A stretch of DNA of 64,000 nucleotides from Syntrophotaleaceae bacterium (GCA_041390365.1 JAWKQB010000001.1:496001-560000), one strand, 5' to 3'. Shown: positions 1-8,003, counted from the stretch's first letter. Made by a program: numbers and translations. Notes: generated by a model from the sequence alone, not told the origin.

Positions 1-438
1 CCCCCCTACGGCCATGCGGAACTGTCCACCCTCAGGGATTTTTCCAGACACATGGATCTAGACCTCGAGAGGGCCTTGCGGGGCCTGGCAGAGGCGGGCT
101 ACACCGTTGAATCCGATCTCCGCCCACTGAAGGAGATTGCCCTTGCCAACGGCGTAGCCCCTCAGGAGATCTATCTGGCCATGGTCAGGGGTTCTCTTTC
201 GGCCAACGGGCAAAGGATGCCGGAGAAACCGGGGCAGGGGCTGGGGAAGCTGACCCTCGGGGAATTGTGCACCCGATACGGCCTGAATACCGATCAGATC
301 GTAAACGCCCTGCAGGAAAAAAATATCAGGAGCGAGGTCGGGATGAGCCTCAAGCAGGTCGCCGAGCTGAATGGACTGAGTGCCATGGAAGTTTATGACA
401 CGATCCGAAAGATTACCGACCAGGATTCATCGAATTGA
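1..438 (+). CDS. C-terminal part of a DUF4405-like membrane protein (5' end outside window)
   Basis: The reading frame is open from base 1, so the ATG at 52 is probably internal. What is visible (about 145 residues) is soluble and helical and contains two similar units, each with a short 'L.ELC..YGL' or 'LKEIALANGV' helix pair, ending in 'AMEVYDTIRK'. My recollection of this family is that such repeats form the cytoplasmic tail of DUF4405 cytochrome b-like proteins in Geobacter relatives. A second DUF4405-like gene, without this tail, lies at 15760-16224. The membrane part is not in the window, so the assignment rests on tail similarity only. Confidence 0.5.
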   Translation, partial: PPYGHAELSTLRDFSRHMDLDLERALRGLAEAGYTVESDLRPLKEIALANGVAPQEIYLAMVRGSLSANGQRMPEKPGQGLGKLTLGELCTRYGLNTDQIVNALQEKNIRSEVGMSLKQVAELNGLSAMEVYDTIRKITDQDSSN

Positions 439-448
439 CCGAACCTGT

Positions 449-1066
449 TCACGAAACGGTTTTGTGCAAAGGAACGCGGCCTCGACGATGATTCCGGCGT
501 TCCAGCAGCCGGTTTTCCAGCTGGTGAAAATAGGCATAAATTCCAGAGAGGAAAACCCCGGCCAGGGGCAGGGCCAAGTACCAGTGCTCCTTGGTGAAGG
601 TCAGAACAGTAAGGATTTCTTCGCCGAATAGATAGGCGGGAGTGATCGTTGCCGTTGCCCAGATCAAAGCGCTGAATATATTGATAAGGGCGAACTTTTT
701 GGATGAATACCTGGTTATCCCTATCGAGACCGGTATGACGGTGCGAAGACCGTACAGATACCTTTGAACGAAGATGATAGGCCACCCGTATTTTTTCAGC
801 AGCAGATGAGCGAGGGCAAACTTGCGTCTCTGCTTATAAAGTCTGCGCTGAATGAAGCCCTTGTTGAAACGGCCGATGTAGAAGTAGACCTGATCCCCGG
901 TAAAACCGCCCAGTAGTGCGACGAAAACGGCTATCGGGTAGGACATGTCGCCGGTATGGCAGAGAACGCCCGCCATGACGAGCCCGGTCTCACCTTCCAG
1001 AATGCTCCAGACGAACAGAATGAGATATCCGTATTGCTTGAGCCATGCAATGAACAGCTCTTCCAT
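449..1066 (-). CDS. DedA/VTT-family membrane protein
   Basis: A 205-residue polytopic protein of the DedA (SNARE-associated/VTT) family, whose members act in lipid carrier translocation and envelope homeostasis. Visible family features are the glycine-rich re-entrant segment 'GGFTGDQVYFYIGR' (near residues 53-66), the basic stretch after it, and 'RYLYGLRTVIPVSIG' (near 122-136), which matches the conserved R..G.R....P.SIG block. About five hydrophobic segments are present. The start at 1066 follows an AAAGG-type ribosome site. It converges with the gene ending at 438, only 10 bases away. A second DedA domain occurs fused to PAP2 at 50860-52362. Confidence 0.85.
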   Translation of the reverse strand: MEELFIAWLKQYGYLILFVWSILEGETGLVMAGVLCHTGDMSYPIAVFVALLGGFTGDQVYFYIGRFNKGFIQRRLYKQRRKFALAHLLLKKYGWPIIFVQRYLYGLRTVIPVSIGITRYSSKKFALINIFSALIWATATITPAYLFGEEILTVLTFTKEHWYLALPLAGVFLSGIYAYFHQLENRLLERRNHRRGRVPLHKTVS

Positions 1067-1283
1067 GGTCTACCTTTCAAAAACAGGCATGAAACAAACG
1101 CAACCAGATCTGTGTCTGCCGCTCCTGCGGCGATGAAACCTCCCGTTATTTCCCGGACTCCCCGGCATCCCTGACCTTGCCAAAAGCGGTGTTGATCACC
1201 TTCTTTCCCCCCAACGACCATCAGGACCAGCGACAGTCAACTCTCCTTACGAGTGCCGGCAGAAGGACCGTGGATAAAGAAAA

Positions 1284-1323
1284 AGACCTTTACCTGCGGC
1301 AATCTGCTGCAGTGTAAAGGTCT
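1284..1323. repeat. Hairpin in the 1067-1619 intergenic stretch
   Basis: A 10-bp perfect inverted repeat (AGACCTTTAC / GTAAAGGTCT) with a further CTGC/GCAG pair inside. No T-run follows on either strand, so it is not a convincing terminator. The rest of 1067-1619 holds no gene I can support; a short frame at 1253-1471 looks like noise. Confidence 0.4.
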
Positions 1324-1699
1324 TGCAAGTTACGTTGATCGCAACCCCGTGTCCGGGCGGATAGACCGCCGTATTGACGAAGCACGGGCCGGCGATTTAT
1401 CCCGCCGGATGCTACTCCCCTTTGATTTCGCCGCTAATCTAATCGTCGGCCACAATCTTGTCAAGCGGTAAACGCGATCTCTGAAAAACCCCGCTTTTTT
1501 CATTGGTTATGCACGAATTGCACGGGGATGGAGGGCTTCGCCGATGAGTGCTAAGATGACAGGAACATTACCATCCGGTCATTTTGGGCCGTAGATTTTT
1601 TCCCAGGCGTCTAGAGATGACTGGACTTTAGACTTTCGCGTTCTTTGAAAAAAGTATCAGCAGCACAAAATAATACTTGACATGGAGGCCCAAATCGTG

Positions 1700-1749
1700 G
1701 GCCGCGCCTTACTCGCGACTTTATGTTTGAGAGCGAGTAAGGCGCGGCC
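1700..1749 (+). promoter_or_regulatory. Strong hairpin in the leader of the IS transposase
   Basis: A perfect 17-bp inverted repeat (1700-1716 and 1733-1749, loop 16 bases) lies between the IS left end and the transposase ribosome site GGAGG at 1776-1780. In several IS elements a leader hairpin limits transposase made from read-in transcripts; that role here is inference from position. It may also act as a weak terminator for transcripts entering from outside. Confidence 0.55.
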
Positions 1750-1785
1750 TCTAGAGGGAAATTTATTTTCTCTCTGGAGGCCGCT

Positions 1786-3090
1786 ATGGACTACAAGGGA
1801 TACCGACATATCCCCAGAGCCCTGTTTGATGCTATCACATTTCTGGCAGGGGCTCTCCCAAAACGTTCTGTCCCAACTTTTCTGGAACTGCTCTTCGGGG
1901 CAATGCTGACACAGACCGGGTTTGTGACCGACGCTTACCTGGCGATCGATGCCGTCAGGCACTGGAACAGTTATTACAAATGGCTCCACTTCGGGAAGTG
2001 GTCATGGGTTGCCTTAGGGCGTCAGACGGTTCGCCTTGTATTGCAGATGTTCCCGCGTCGACGCTGGTTTCTCATGATTGACGATACGATTGTGTTCAGA
2101 TCGTCAAAGATAGCTCCCGGTTCAGCCATCCATTATGAACATGGGAGAAAAGCCAATCGCCCAGCCTTTGTCAGAGGGCAGCGCTGGGTTACCTTGGCTC
2201 TGACGCTTTCCAAAGGGTTCCGCGCACTGGGCATCCCGATTCTCTCCCGCCTGGCTCGTCAGGGAGGTAATTCAGGCAAACTGGTTGCCGCAAAAACGCT
2301 GTTGCGCGTGATTGTTCCTTTATTCGAAGGCTTCCAGACCATCCTGTTGATGGATAGCTGGTATATGCGCTGTTCCCTTATCTCGTATGCCTTGAACCAT
2401 GGCCTACAGGTGATAGGTCAGGTGCGCCGGGACACCGCGCTCTTTCATCTGTCTGAGCGTACCGGCAAGAGGGGCCGCCCCAGAAAGTACGGCGACAAGG
2501 TCTCCGCAGAATGGGTCGATTCCTTACCGGAAGTCAGCATGGAGTGCCTTATCTACGGCAAGACTCAGATGGTGTACTACCGCTCTGCCATTGTCCTTGC
2601 CCGCTTTCTGAATGGCAGGGCCGTACGGATTGTCTGGAGCCGGCTCGTAAATGAGGATGGCTCTCGTACCAAGCCAAGCCTGATTCTCTCCACCGACCTG
2701 TCTCTTTCCGCCGCACGGGTTATTCTCTACTATGGGCGGAGGTGGTCGGTTGAGGATCTGTTCAACCAACTCAAGAATCGCTGGGGATGGAAGGAAACCT
2801 GGCAGCAGTCTCGACAGGTACTCCATCGCTGGGTGCAGATACTGTCGCTCAGCTATGCCATCCCCCAGTTACTGGTGCTCCTTGATGATGCAAAAGTGAA
2901 AGTCCTGGCTTCTTTTGCTCCCTGGCGCCGGAATCAGCCCATTACCGCCGGAAGAGTCCGCCAGGGGCTGCAAAGGTTTTTTGGCCATGTCAACATTCGG
3001 GCCATGTGGCACTCGAAGTCAGGTAAATTCGGACCCCGAAAATGGCCGGTTGAGGACGATTATCATCCCATGCTGGACAAGGTCGCGTAG
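1786..3090 (+). CDS. IS4-family DDE transposase
   Basis: A 434-residue DDE transposase that would cut and rejoin DNA at the ends of the surrounding IS. The catalytic residues are recognisable: 'MIDDT' near residue 97, 'LLMDSWYM' near 187 and 'YYGRRWSVEDLFNQLK' near 310. The last fits the Y-(2)-R-(3)-E-(6)-K signature of the IS4 group exactly. An all-beta insertion between the second D and E is typical for this group. The frame is intact, with GGAGG five bases before the ATG. Nothing suggests inactivation. Confidence 0.9.
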   Translation: MDYKGYRHIPRALFDAITFLAGALPKRSVPTFLELLFGAMLTQTGFVTDAYLAIDAVRHWNSYYKWLHFGKWSWVALGRQTVRLVLQMFPRRRWFLMIDDTIVFRSSKIAPGSAIHYEHGRKANRPAFVRGQRWVTLALTLSKGFRALGIPILSRLARQGGNSGKLVAAKTLLRVIVPLFEGFQTILLMDSWYMRCSLISYALNHGLQVIGQVRRDTALFHLSERTGKRGRPRKYGDKVSAEWVDSLPEVSMECLIYGKTQMVYYRSAIVLARFLNGRAVRIVWSRLVNEDGSRTKPSLILSTDLSLSAARVILYYGRRWSVEDLFNQLKNRWGWKETWQQSRQVLHRWVQILSLSYAIPQLLVLLDDAKVKVLASFAPWRRNQPITAGRVRQGLQRFFGHVNIRAMWHSKSGKFGPRKWPVEDDYHPMLDKVA

Positions 3091-3231
3091 TTTAAGACCT
3101 GTTTGACAATCAAGGAACCGCTCCACGAACAACCTACGCGCTGGAAAGGGAGTGCTGTGACTCTAAAGTCCAGTTAGAGATGAAATGGGCCTGTTATACT
3201 GGACTCCGACTATTGATGGAAGGAGGCTGCC

Positions 3232-4224
3232 ATGGTGGACCAGATATTTCGCCTCGTCGGGCCCAACCGGGCCGTGGAGATTTTCGGAGTCAAGCTGGTC
3301 GGTGTTCATGCGGTAAACGTAAAAAAGTTTCTGTTTTCCATTCTGTTCATCCTCCTGATCCTGTTCATAGGATTCCTCCTTCGCCGCTTCCTGACCCGCT
3401 CTTTTGTGAACCGTCGATGGCAGCGGCGGGCCTTCTGGACCCGTCAGGGCATCACCATCTTCCTGGCCCTGATTCTGATCCTGGGCCTGGCTTCCATCTG
3501 GTTCGACGATCCCGGACGCCTGACAACGGCCCTTGGCCTGCTCACGGCGGCTCTCGTATTTGCCCTGCAGAAGGTCATCACGGCATTGGCCGGATACTTT
3601 ATCATCCTCCGCGGGAAGACCTTCAATGTGGGAGACCGCATCCGCATGGGCGGGGTCCGCGGAGACGTAATCGCTCTCAGCCTGATGCAGACCACGATCA
3701 TGGAGATGGGCCAGCCTCTGCCCGTCCAGCAGGACGAGCCGGCCATGTGGGTTCAAAGCCGCCAGTATACCGGGAGGATCGTTTCGGTGAGCAACGCTCA
3801 GATCTTCGAAGAACCGGTCTACAACTACACTCTCTATTTTCCCTACATCTGGGAGGAAATGGTGGTGCCGGTGCACTACCGCTCGAACCGGGCCGAGGCG
3901 GAGAGGATCATGCTGGAGGCGGCGCGAAGACACACGGTTTCGTTGTCCGAGCTTTCAGAAAGCGACCTCAAGGAGTTGAAGCGAAGATACTTTTTGCGTT
4001 CGGCAGACTTGCGTCCCCGGGTCTACTGGCGCTTGACCGACAATTGGCTGGAAATGAGCATGCGTTTCATCGCGAGAGATTCCGGTATCCGCGAACTGAA
4101 GGACGCAATCAGCCGCGAGATTTTGCAAGGGTTCGATGAGGCGGGGATTGAAATTTCCTCGGCGACCATGGAGGTTGTCGGTTTGCCTCCTCTTCGCATT
4201 CACCCGAAAGGCGAGGATGAGTAG
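3232..4224 (+). CDS. MscS-family mechanosensitive ion channel
   Basis: A 330-residue small-conductance mechanosensitive channel, which opens under membrane tension to release solutes. Two or three N-terminal membrane helices (about residues 33-50, 70-90, 97-120) lead into the pore-lining helix 'ALGLLTAALVFALQKVITALAGYFIIL' region and then the beta domain 'FNVGDRIRMGGVRGDV' (near 131-146), both hallmarks of the family. A strong AGGAGG site precedes the ATG. The IS inserted 50 bp upstream may have separated the gene from its original promoter, although a TTATAC box near 3190 survives on the gene side. Confidence 0.9.
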   Translation: MVDQIFRLVGPNRAVEIFGVKLVGVHAVNVKKFLFSILFILLILFIGFLLRRFLTRSFVNRRWQRRAFWTRQGITIFLALILILGLASIWFDDPGRLTTALGLLTAALVFALQKVITALAGYFIILRGKTFNVGDRIRMGGVRGDVIALSLMQTTIMEMGQPLPVQQDEPAMWVQSRQYTGRIVSVSNAQIFEEPVYNYTLYFPYIWEEMVVPVHYRSNRAEAERIMLEAARRHTVSLSELSESDLKELKRRYFLRSADLRPRVYWRLTDNWLEMSMRFIARDSGIRELKDAISREILQGFDEAGIEISSATMEVVGLPPLRIHPKGEDE

Positions 4225-4409
4225 GATCTGGAAGAACAGCTTTCGGTTCAGGGGCGACTTCAAAAATCATTGATCTTTTCGTAAATTAATTGTAATTTTG
4301 GGTTATTCATGAATTGAAGAATCACCTGATTTTAAATTGAGGTCAGACCGCTTGTGACCCGCACGATTATCGGGAGCACAAGCGGTGTCCTGTCATCAAG
4401 GAGGCAGAA

Positions 4410-5486
4410 ATGAAGAGGGGGTTTGTTTTTTTGATAGTCGCAGCTTTATGTGTCACAGTCGGCAGGCCGGCTCATTCCGAAATCACGGAAAACAAGGGGT
4501 TGTTTCATCAGCAGATCAAGCTCTTTACCGGGGACGCAAAGGATTCCTACCTCCTGCTTTTTCCCATCGAAGTGACCCAGCCGGGTCGTGTCGATTTCGA
4601 ATTCAAGTTGCTGAACCCCAACGAGGAGCGATACCAGAGGGCCGTCGAAAAATCCCGGGAGGGGCGCAAAGTCGAGCCTGTGTTCCGCTGGTCATTCGTG
4701 GATTCCCGTTTCTTCGATCAGAAAAAACCGATGCAGCCGGGAAAATTTCAACAGTGGGTCAATGAAGCGAACAACTACAATCCGATGGAATACCTTGCCG
4801 GCGACGAGATCCGCGGATTTGTCAGGTCGGCCAAAGCGACCCTTGATAACATCTTTGGTAAAAAGAAAAAGAAGAAAGAGGTGCCGGTTTATCTCCATGG
4901 ATATTCTCAATCCGTCAGGTTCCCGGACACTCCTGCAAACCATATTTCCCTGGGGAGAATGCATCACGATATCGATTTCACAGAACTCTCGAAGACCCAG
5001 GGAATGTACTTTCTGGTGCTCGAAAATTTCACCAATCTGACCCCTGAACTTGAAGTCAAGGTTTCCTTTCCCGGAACCCAACACCAGGTGGACCAGGCCT
5101 TTTCAACACCGCCCGATCTCGCCGTCACCTCGCTTAAGGTGGAGGGGGACAGCGTCCATGTCGAAGTCGGTAACCTCGGCAAAGGCAGGATCGCGGACGA
5201 GGTGTATGGAAAAAAAGGAACGGATGCTTTGACGCTGATGCTCTCCCTGAATGGCAAAAGTTGGGGAGGAGTGACCCTGGCGGGTCTCGACCCGGAAAAA
5301 CGGCTGCAACAGGGCGGGGGAATGGCAAGTTACACGTTCAAGGTAAAAGTTCCGGAGAACACGGAAGTGAAGGCCGCGTTTAAAATGCCGAAATTCGAAG
5401 ATGCCGACCCCAAAAACAACGAAATGATCTATTCCCACAATCCGCGAAAACTGCTGATTTTACCCGTGCGGGCCCCCAATCAGTGA
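4410..5486 (+). CDS. Secreted protein of unknown function with C-terminal CARDB-like domain
   Basis: A 358-residue protein with a clear signal peptide (Lys-Arg, hydrophobic core, cleavage likely after 'RPAHS' near residue 23). The rest is soluble. A run of six lysines sits near residue 151. The last third ('PDLAVTSLKVEGDSVHVEVGNLGKG' onward, about residues 233-340) has the pattern of an Ig-like CARDB domain, often used in cell-surface or periplasmic binding. I do not recognise the N-terminal two thirds. It is monocistronic: AAGGAGG before the ATG and a terminator directly after. Confidence 0.7.
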   Translation: MKRGFVFLIVAALCVTVGRPAHSEITENKGLFHQQIKLFTGDAKDSYLLLFPIEVTQPGRVDFEFKLLNPNEERYQRAVEKSREGRKVEPVFRWSFVDSRFFDQKKPMQPGKFQQWVNEANNYNPMEYLAGDEIRGFVRSAKATLDNIFGKKKKKKEVPVYLHGYSQSVRFPDTPANHISLGRMHHDIDFTELSKTQGMYFLVLENFTNLTPELEVKVSFPGTQHQVDQAFSTPPDLAVTSLKVEGDSVHVEVGNLGKGRIADEVYGKKGTDALTLMLSLNGKSWGGVTLAGLDPEKRLQQGGGMASYTFKVKVPENTEVKAAFKMPKFEDADPKNNEMIYSHNPRKLLILPVRAPNQ

Positions 5487-5512
5487 CCCTCTTGGTTTGA
5501 TGACTGAACGGA

Positions 5513-5547
5513 CAAGAAAGGGGCTGCGATAGGCAGCCCCTTTCTTG
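5513..5547 (+). terminator. Rho-independent terminator after the secreted-protein gene
   Basis: A 15-bp perfect stem (CAAGAAAGGGGCTGC paired with its complement, loop GATAG) ending in TTTCTTG. It lies 27 bases after the stop codon at 5486. Confidence 0.8.
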
Positions 5548-5604
5548 TACCCTCCTTATCTGTTCGGCTCTGACAGTTCACGTGGAGCCTCTCTCATTTT
5601 CCAA

Positions 5605-5734
5605 GGGAACCCCGGTGGGGACGGAGTCAAGTTGTTAAATAACGGGAAAGTCTTACTTCAGAGCAGAAAGGGAACCCCGGTGGGGACGGAGTCAAGTTGT
5701 TAAATAACGGGAAAGTCTTACTTCAGAGCAGAAA
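5605..5734. repeat. Two perfect tandem copies of a 65-bp unit
   Basis: Units 5605-5669 and 5670-5734 are identical. Each contains the motif GGGGACGGAGTCAAGTTGTT (5617-5636 and 5682-5701), which also marks both ends of the RAYT elements at 31229-31705 and 32664-33761. The last 17 bases of the second unit encode the C-terminus of the thioredoxin gene on the minus strand, so the duplication happened in place, copying part of that gene together with the transposon-end sequence. Confidence 0.85.
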
Positions 5735-5951
5735 GGTCCGCCCCATGGTTGATGTGGAACGGGATACCATCGAGGACAAGTGCCGGGACGGATTTGACAC
5801 CGGCCTCCTCCGCTTCCGCAAGTCTATCTTTCTGTTTGCCGAGATGGACAATCTCCACTTGGAATCTGGTCTTGTCGATTGCCTCAGCAAGCTTATGCTC
5901 TACTTCGATACAAACCGGGCAGCCGGCATGATAAAATATGGCTTTAAACAT
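5718..5951 (-). CDS. Small thioredoxin-like protein with CPVC motif
   Basis: A 77-residue thioredoxin-fold protein: 'FYHAGCPVCIEVEHKL' at residues 5-20 carries the CxxC redox site, and 'VKSVPALVLDG' near residue 53 contains the cis-proline loop. It is shorter than classical thioredoxin and probably acts as a thiol-disulfide reductant for a particular partner. The start at 5951 is chosen over one 17 codons upstream because AGGAG lies seven bases before it. The gene is divergent from the HxlR regulator at 6106, which has two cysteines near its DNA-binding domain; a redox-sensing pair is plausible. Its 3' end lies inside the second copy of the 65-bp tandem repeat. Confidence 0.8.
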   Translation of the reverse strand: MFKAIFYHAGCPVCIEVEHKLAEAIDKTRFQVEIVHLGKQKDRLAEAEEAGVKSVPALVLDGIPFHINHGADLSALK

Positions 5952-6105
5952 GATGTGCTCCTTTCTGGCAGGATTTAAGTCGATTAGAAAGTTTCGCTCC
6001 ATAAGTTCAATATGGGATCCTGCGTCACATTAGACAAGAAGGCACTTTTCGGTGCGTAGGGAACAAAATGGTGTAAAACACGGCTAATAAGGCGGAAAAA
6101 TTTTG

Positions 6106-6414
6106 ATGAATTCTCGAAAAAACTATGAGTGCCTGGAGCAGGTGGTGGGATGCAAGTGGTCGGTTTCCGTCCTGATGGCCATTAAAAATGGTGTCGATCG
6201 CCCCGGTGCTCTCGAGAGGTACATTACGGGTATATCCACCAAGGTTCTTTCAGAGCGGCTAAGGAAACTGACCTCCTACGGATTGCTGCGAAAAGAAAGG
6301 TTCAATGAACTACCTCCACGAACGGTCTACTCCCTGACGCCGAAAGGTGAAAGGCTCGTCGATATCATACACAAGATTCACGAACTTGATGCCGAAGAGA
6401 CCAATGTCCGGTAA
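6106..6414 (+). CDS. HxlR-family winged-helix regulator
   Basis: A 102-residue HxlR-type transcription factor. The family pattern is clear: 'ECLEQVVGCKWSVSVLMAIKNG' at the N-terminus, then 'ISTKVLSERLRKLTSYGLL' (recognition helix) and 'YSLTPKGERLV' (wing). HxlR proteins are dimeric and often sense oxidants or electrophiles through the N-terminal cysteine, here with a second cysteine six residues later. The ATG at 6106 is preferred over the adjacent TTG. It is divergent from the CPVC thioredoxin gene, which it may control from the shared 154-bp intergenic space. Confidence 0.85.
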   Translation: MNSRKNYECLEQVVGCKWSVSVLMAIKNGVDRPGALERYITGISTKVLSERLRKLTSYGLLRKERFNELPPRTVYSLTPKGERLVDIIHKIHELDAEETNVR

Positions 6415-6524
6415 GGACTCCTTGGCATTTTCCCTTGTTTCAAAAGCAACATGACCCGGAATCTACCCCAGAGCTCTTTTTCTGAAGCAATATTTACGGG
6501 AAATTCTTGCTGTAAAAATCTTCT

Positions 6525-6553
6525 TGCGCTATTCGCGATTCGCGAATAGCGCA
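6525..6553. repeat. Perfect 13-bp palindrome with 3-base spacer
   Basis: TGCGCTATTCGCG and its exact complement, separated by ATT. No T-run follows. It lies in the gene-poor 6415-7080 stretch, downstream of the regulator remnant at 6590-6650 (minus strand). Function unknown; a cruciform or dimeric-protein binding site is possible. Confidence 0.6.
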
Positions 6554-6589
6554 TATCCATGAATTTTAAGCCATAAGACATATTGGTTG

Positions 6590-6650
6590 GTTGTGATTTT
6601 GTAAACAGAGCATCGCTGATGCTGAATGTTTTTCTGTTGGAGTTTCCCAT
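6590..6650 (-). pseudogene. N-terminal remnant of a winged-helix regulator
   Basis: From an ATG at 6650 on the minus strand the sequence reads 'MGNSNRKTFSISDALFTKSQ'. This matches the start of a regulator family ('ISDALFTKTQQRVLGLLFG') that I recall being linked to nucleotidyltransferase domains. After this the similarity stops, so only the first ~20 codons remain. The operator-like palindromes at 6646-6677 lie at its start. Confidence 0.4.
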
Positions 6651-6677
6651 ATTGGGAACTATACAACCCAAAATGGG
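6646..6677. promoter_or_regulatory. Twin CCCA-N3-TGGG operator-like sites
   Basis: Two 11-bp palindromes, CCCATATTGGG (6646-6656) and CCCAAAATGGG (6667-6677), have centres 21 bp apart, i.e. two helical turns. They overlap the start of the regulator remnant, which fits an autoregulatory operator left after the gene decayed. Confidence 0.45.
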
Positions 6678-6853
6678 ATAGTTCAGACAGGTTTTTCTGT
6701 CCTGAGACTGCTTGGCATCGGTGCGCAATACATATTCTCTGGTAAACGACCCGTCATGACCATCTGTTATCTCCCCGGAACAAAGGGAATCAGACCCAGT
6801 CGGAAGGCTTCTTCCTGAAGCGGTGCATTGCGGATATCAATCGGGCCAGGTTC

Positions 6854-6945
6854 GGGGTCGGACCAAATCAACTAGTTGAAATTTAAAGAAAATGCCTGAA
6901 AAAATGCCCCTAAAATACGCTTACAGGTCGATTTTCGGGGGCAAT
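6854..6945. repeat. Orphan end of a RAYT-type element (GGGGTCGGACCAA family)
   Basis: The stretch starts with GGGGTCGGACCAAATCAAC and contains a GCCCC...GGGGGC imperfect hairpin at about 6905-6945. The same arrangement precedes the RAYT transposase gene at 58428 (58280-58370), so this looks like a transposon end without its transposase. Another copy of the start motif lies at 7845-7863. Confidence 0.55.
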
Positions 6946-6970
6946 ATGGGCCTTCTAAGGATTTGGGGTA

Positions 6971-7036
6971 ACCCTGAGGGAATCAAGGGAGGATTTTCTT
7001 TATCCTTCGAATTCTGCATGCTATAAATGAAATCAA
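6971..7036 (+). promoter_or_regulatory. Conserved leader shared by the two MNT-HEPN loci (copy 1)
   Basis: About 66 bp beginning ACCCTGAGGGAATCAAG and ending GCATGCTATAAATGAA recur almost unchanged at 10315-10380. Both copies end 38-45 bp before an MNT antitoxin start. The GCTATAAAT element could be the -10 of a shared promoter type. The rest of 6415-7080 has no supported gene. Confidence 0.5.
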
Positions 7037-7080
7037 TCATCTAAAACGATTTGCAGATTTTCCGTTTTGCCGAGGCACTA

Positions 7081-7365
7081 ATGGACAAGCTTATTGAAGA
7101 CCATCGAGAGGAGATCAAACAACTTGCAGCGTTGCGTGGAGCGCGACGGGTGCGAGTTTTTGGCTCTCGTGCGCGTGGCGATGCAAGGCCCGACAGCGAT
7201 GTTGATATCCTGGTGGATCTTGAGCAAGGGCGTTCCGCCCTGGCGTTGGGTGGGTTGCTGATGGATCTTCAGGACTTGCTGGGCCAACGGGTTGATGTTG
7301 TAACCGCCGCCGCTTTGCATCCGAAGATCCGGGAAAAGGTCCTACAACAGGCTGTTGATTTATGA
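7081..7365 (+). CDS. mntA: MNT-domain nucleotidyltransferase antitoxin (MntA type)
   Basis: A 94-residue minimal nucleotidyltransferase. The catalytic signature G-S-x10-D-x-D is present as 'GSRARGDARPDSDVD' (near residues 27-41). MntA antitoxins neutralise the HEPN toxin encoded next door, in Shewanella by adding AMP to a tyrosine of the toxin. The start at 7081 is preferred over an upstream TTG because GAGG lies six bases before it. The gene overlaps the toxin gene by 4 bases (ATGA), so the two are translationally coupled. A related locus lies at 10418. Confidence 0.88.
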   Translation: MDKLIEDHREEIKQLAALRGARRVRVFGSRARGDARPDSDVDILVDLEQGRSALALGGLLMDLQDLLGQRVDVVTAAALHPKIREKVLQQAVDL

Positions 7366-7703
7366 TTCTCTCTGAACGCGACCAAGTTTTTGTTGAGCAC
7401 ATGCTGGAGTGTATCGGCCGCATTGCAAAATATACAGCCGGCGATCGCACCAATTTTTTCCAATCTGAACTTGTGCAGGATGCCGTGGTCCGGAATCTTC
7501 AGGTATTGGCCGAGTCGAGTCAACGTTTATCCGAATCTGCTAAAAATACTCAAACCAACATCGATTGGCGGGCGATTGCCGGCTTTCGTAACGTCCTTGT
7601 CCATGATTACCTAGGCCTGGATCTGGAGACGATCTGGCTGGTAATCGAACAGGATATCCCTCAACTCGAAAAAGCTCTCAAAATAATGGCTGCCATTGAA
7701 TAG
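7362..7703 (+). CDS. hepT: HEPN-domain RNase toxin (HepT type, DUF86)
   Basis: A 113-residue all-helical HEPN toxin. The motif 'RNVLVHDY' near residue 76 provides R-x4-H, the RNase active site, followed by the tyrosine of R-x4-H-x-Y that MntA-type antitoxins modify. The neighbouring 'EQDIPQLEKAL' helix is typical for the family. Intact length and coupled translation with mntA suggest a working module. The homologous toxin at 10710-11058 is frameshifted. Confidence 0.88.
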   Translation: MILSERDQVFVEHMLECIGRIAKYTAGDRTNFFQSELVQDAVVRNLQVLAESSQRLSESAKNTQTNIDWRAIAGFRNVLVHDYLGLDLETIWLVIEQDIPQLEKALKIMAAIE

Positions 7704-7844
7704 TTCCTCTGCCCAGAGAGGGGCCGCGAAAGCCATGGCCCATGAAATCGTTTGACGTGGGGCTGAACATTTTACGGCCGTCCGTCATAGATTTTTTCAT
7801 GCCCATCGACACATTCACTTCATTGAAAACTCTGCCGGTGTTCG

Positions 7845-7939
7845 GGGGTCGGACCAAATCAACCACTCAAAATGGACCTTCTAAGATTTTGGGAACCCGA
7901 AGGGAACGGGAACCCCGGAGGGGACAGAGTCAAATTGTT
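7845..7939. repeat. Adjacent end motifs of two RAYT families
   Basis: GGGGTCGGACCAAATCAAC at 7845-7863 is followed by GGGGACAGAGTCAAATTGTT at 7920-7939. These belong to the two motif families that bound the RAYT genes at 58428 and 32721. No transposase lies between them. The 7704-8003 stretch otherwise holds no gene. Confidence 0.5.
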
Positions 7940-8003
7940 CAACATCCGTCGAGCATCCGGGTCGCGAGAGGGCAATTTATCGCATCCCTTGCAAGGTCCA
8001 CCA

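Larger units (their letters stand above)
1620..3174 (+). mobile_element. IS4-family insertion sequence with 8-bp target duplication
   Basis: The element is bounded by a 13-bp terminal inverted repeat: ACTGGACTTTAGA at 1620-1632 and its complement at 3162-3174. It is flanked by the direct repeat TAGAGATG at 1612-1619 and 3175-3182, as expected for a target duplication. If the ends are set one base further in at CTGG, the duplication reads as 9-10 bp with one mismatch. Length is 1555 bp with a single transposase gene. Intact ends and a perfect duplication suggest recent insertion. It sits just upstream of the MscS gene at 3232. Confidence 0.9.

Noticed and set aside
1253..1471. 72-codon frame in the first large intergenic stretch
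   Set aside because: Crosses a hairpin, no ribosome site, composition unlike neighbouring genes.
5605..5734. Possible short CRISPR-like repeat
   Set aside because: Only two directly adjacent units without spacers; one includes the end of a gene.
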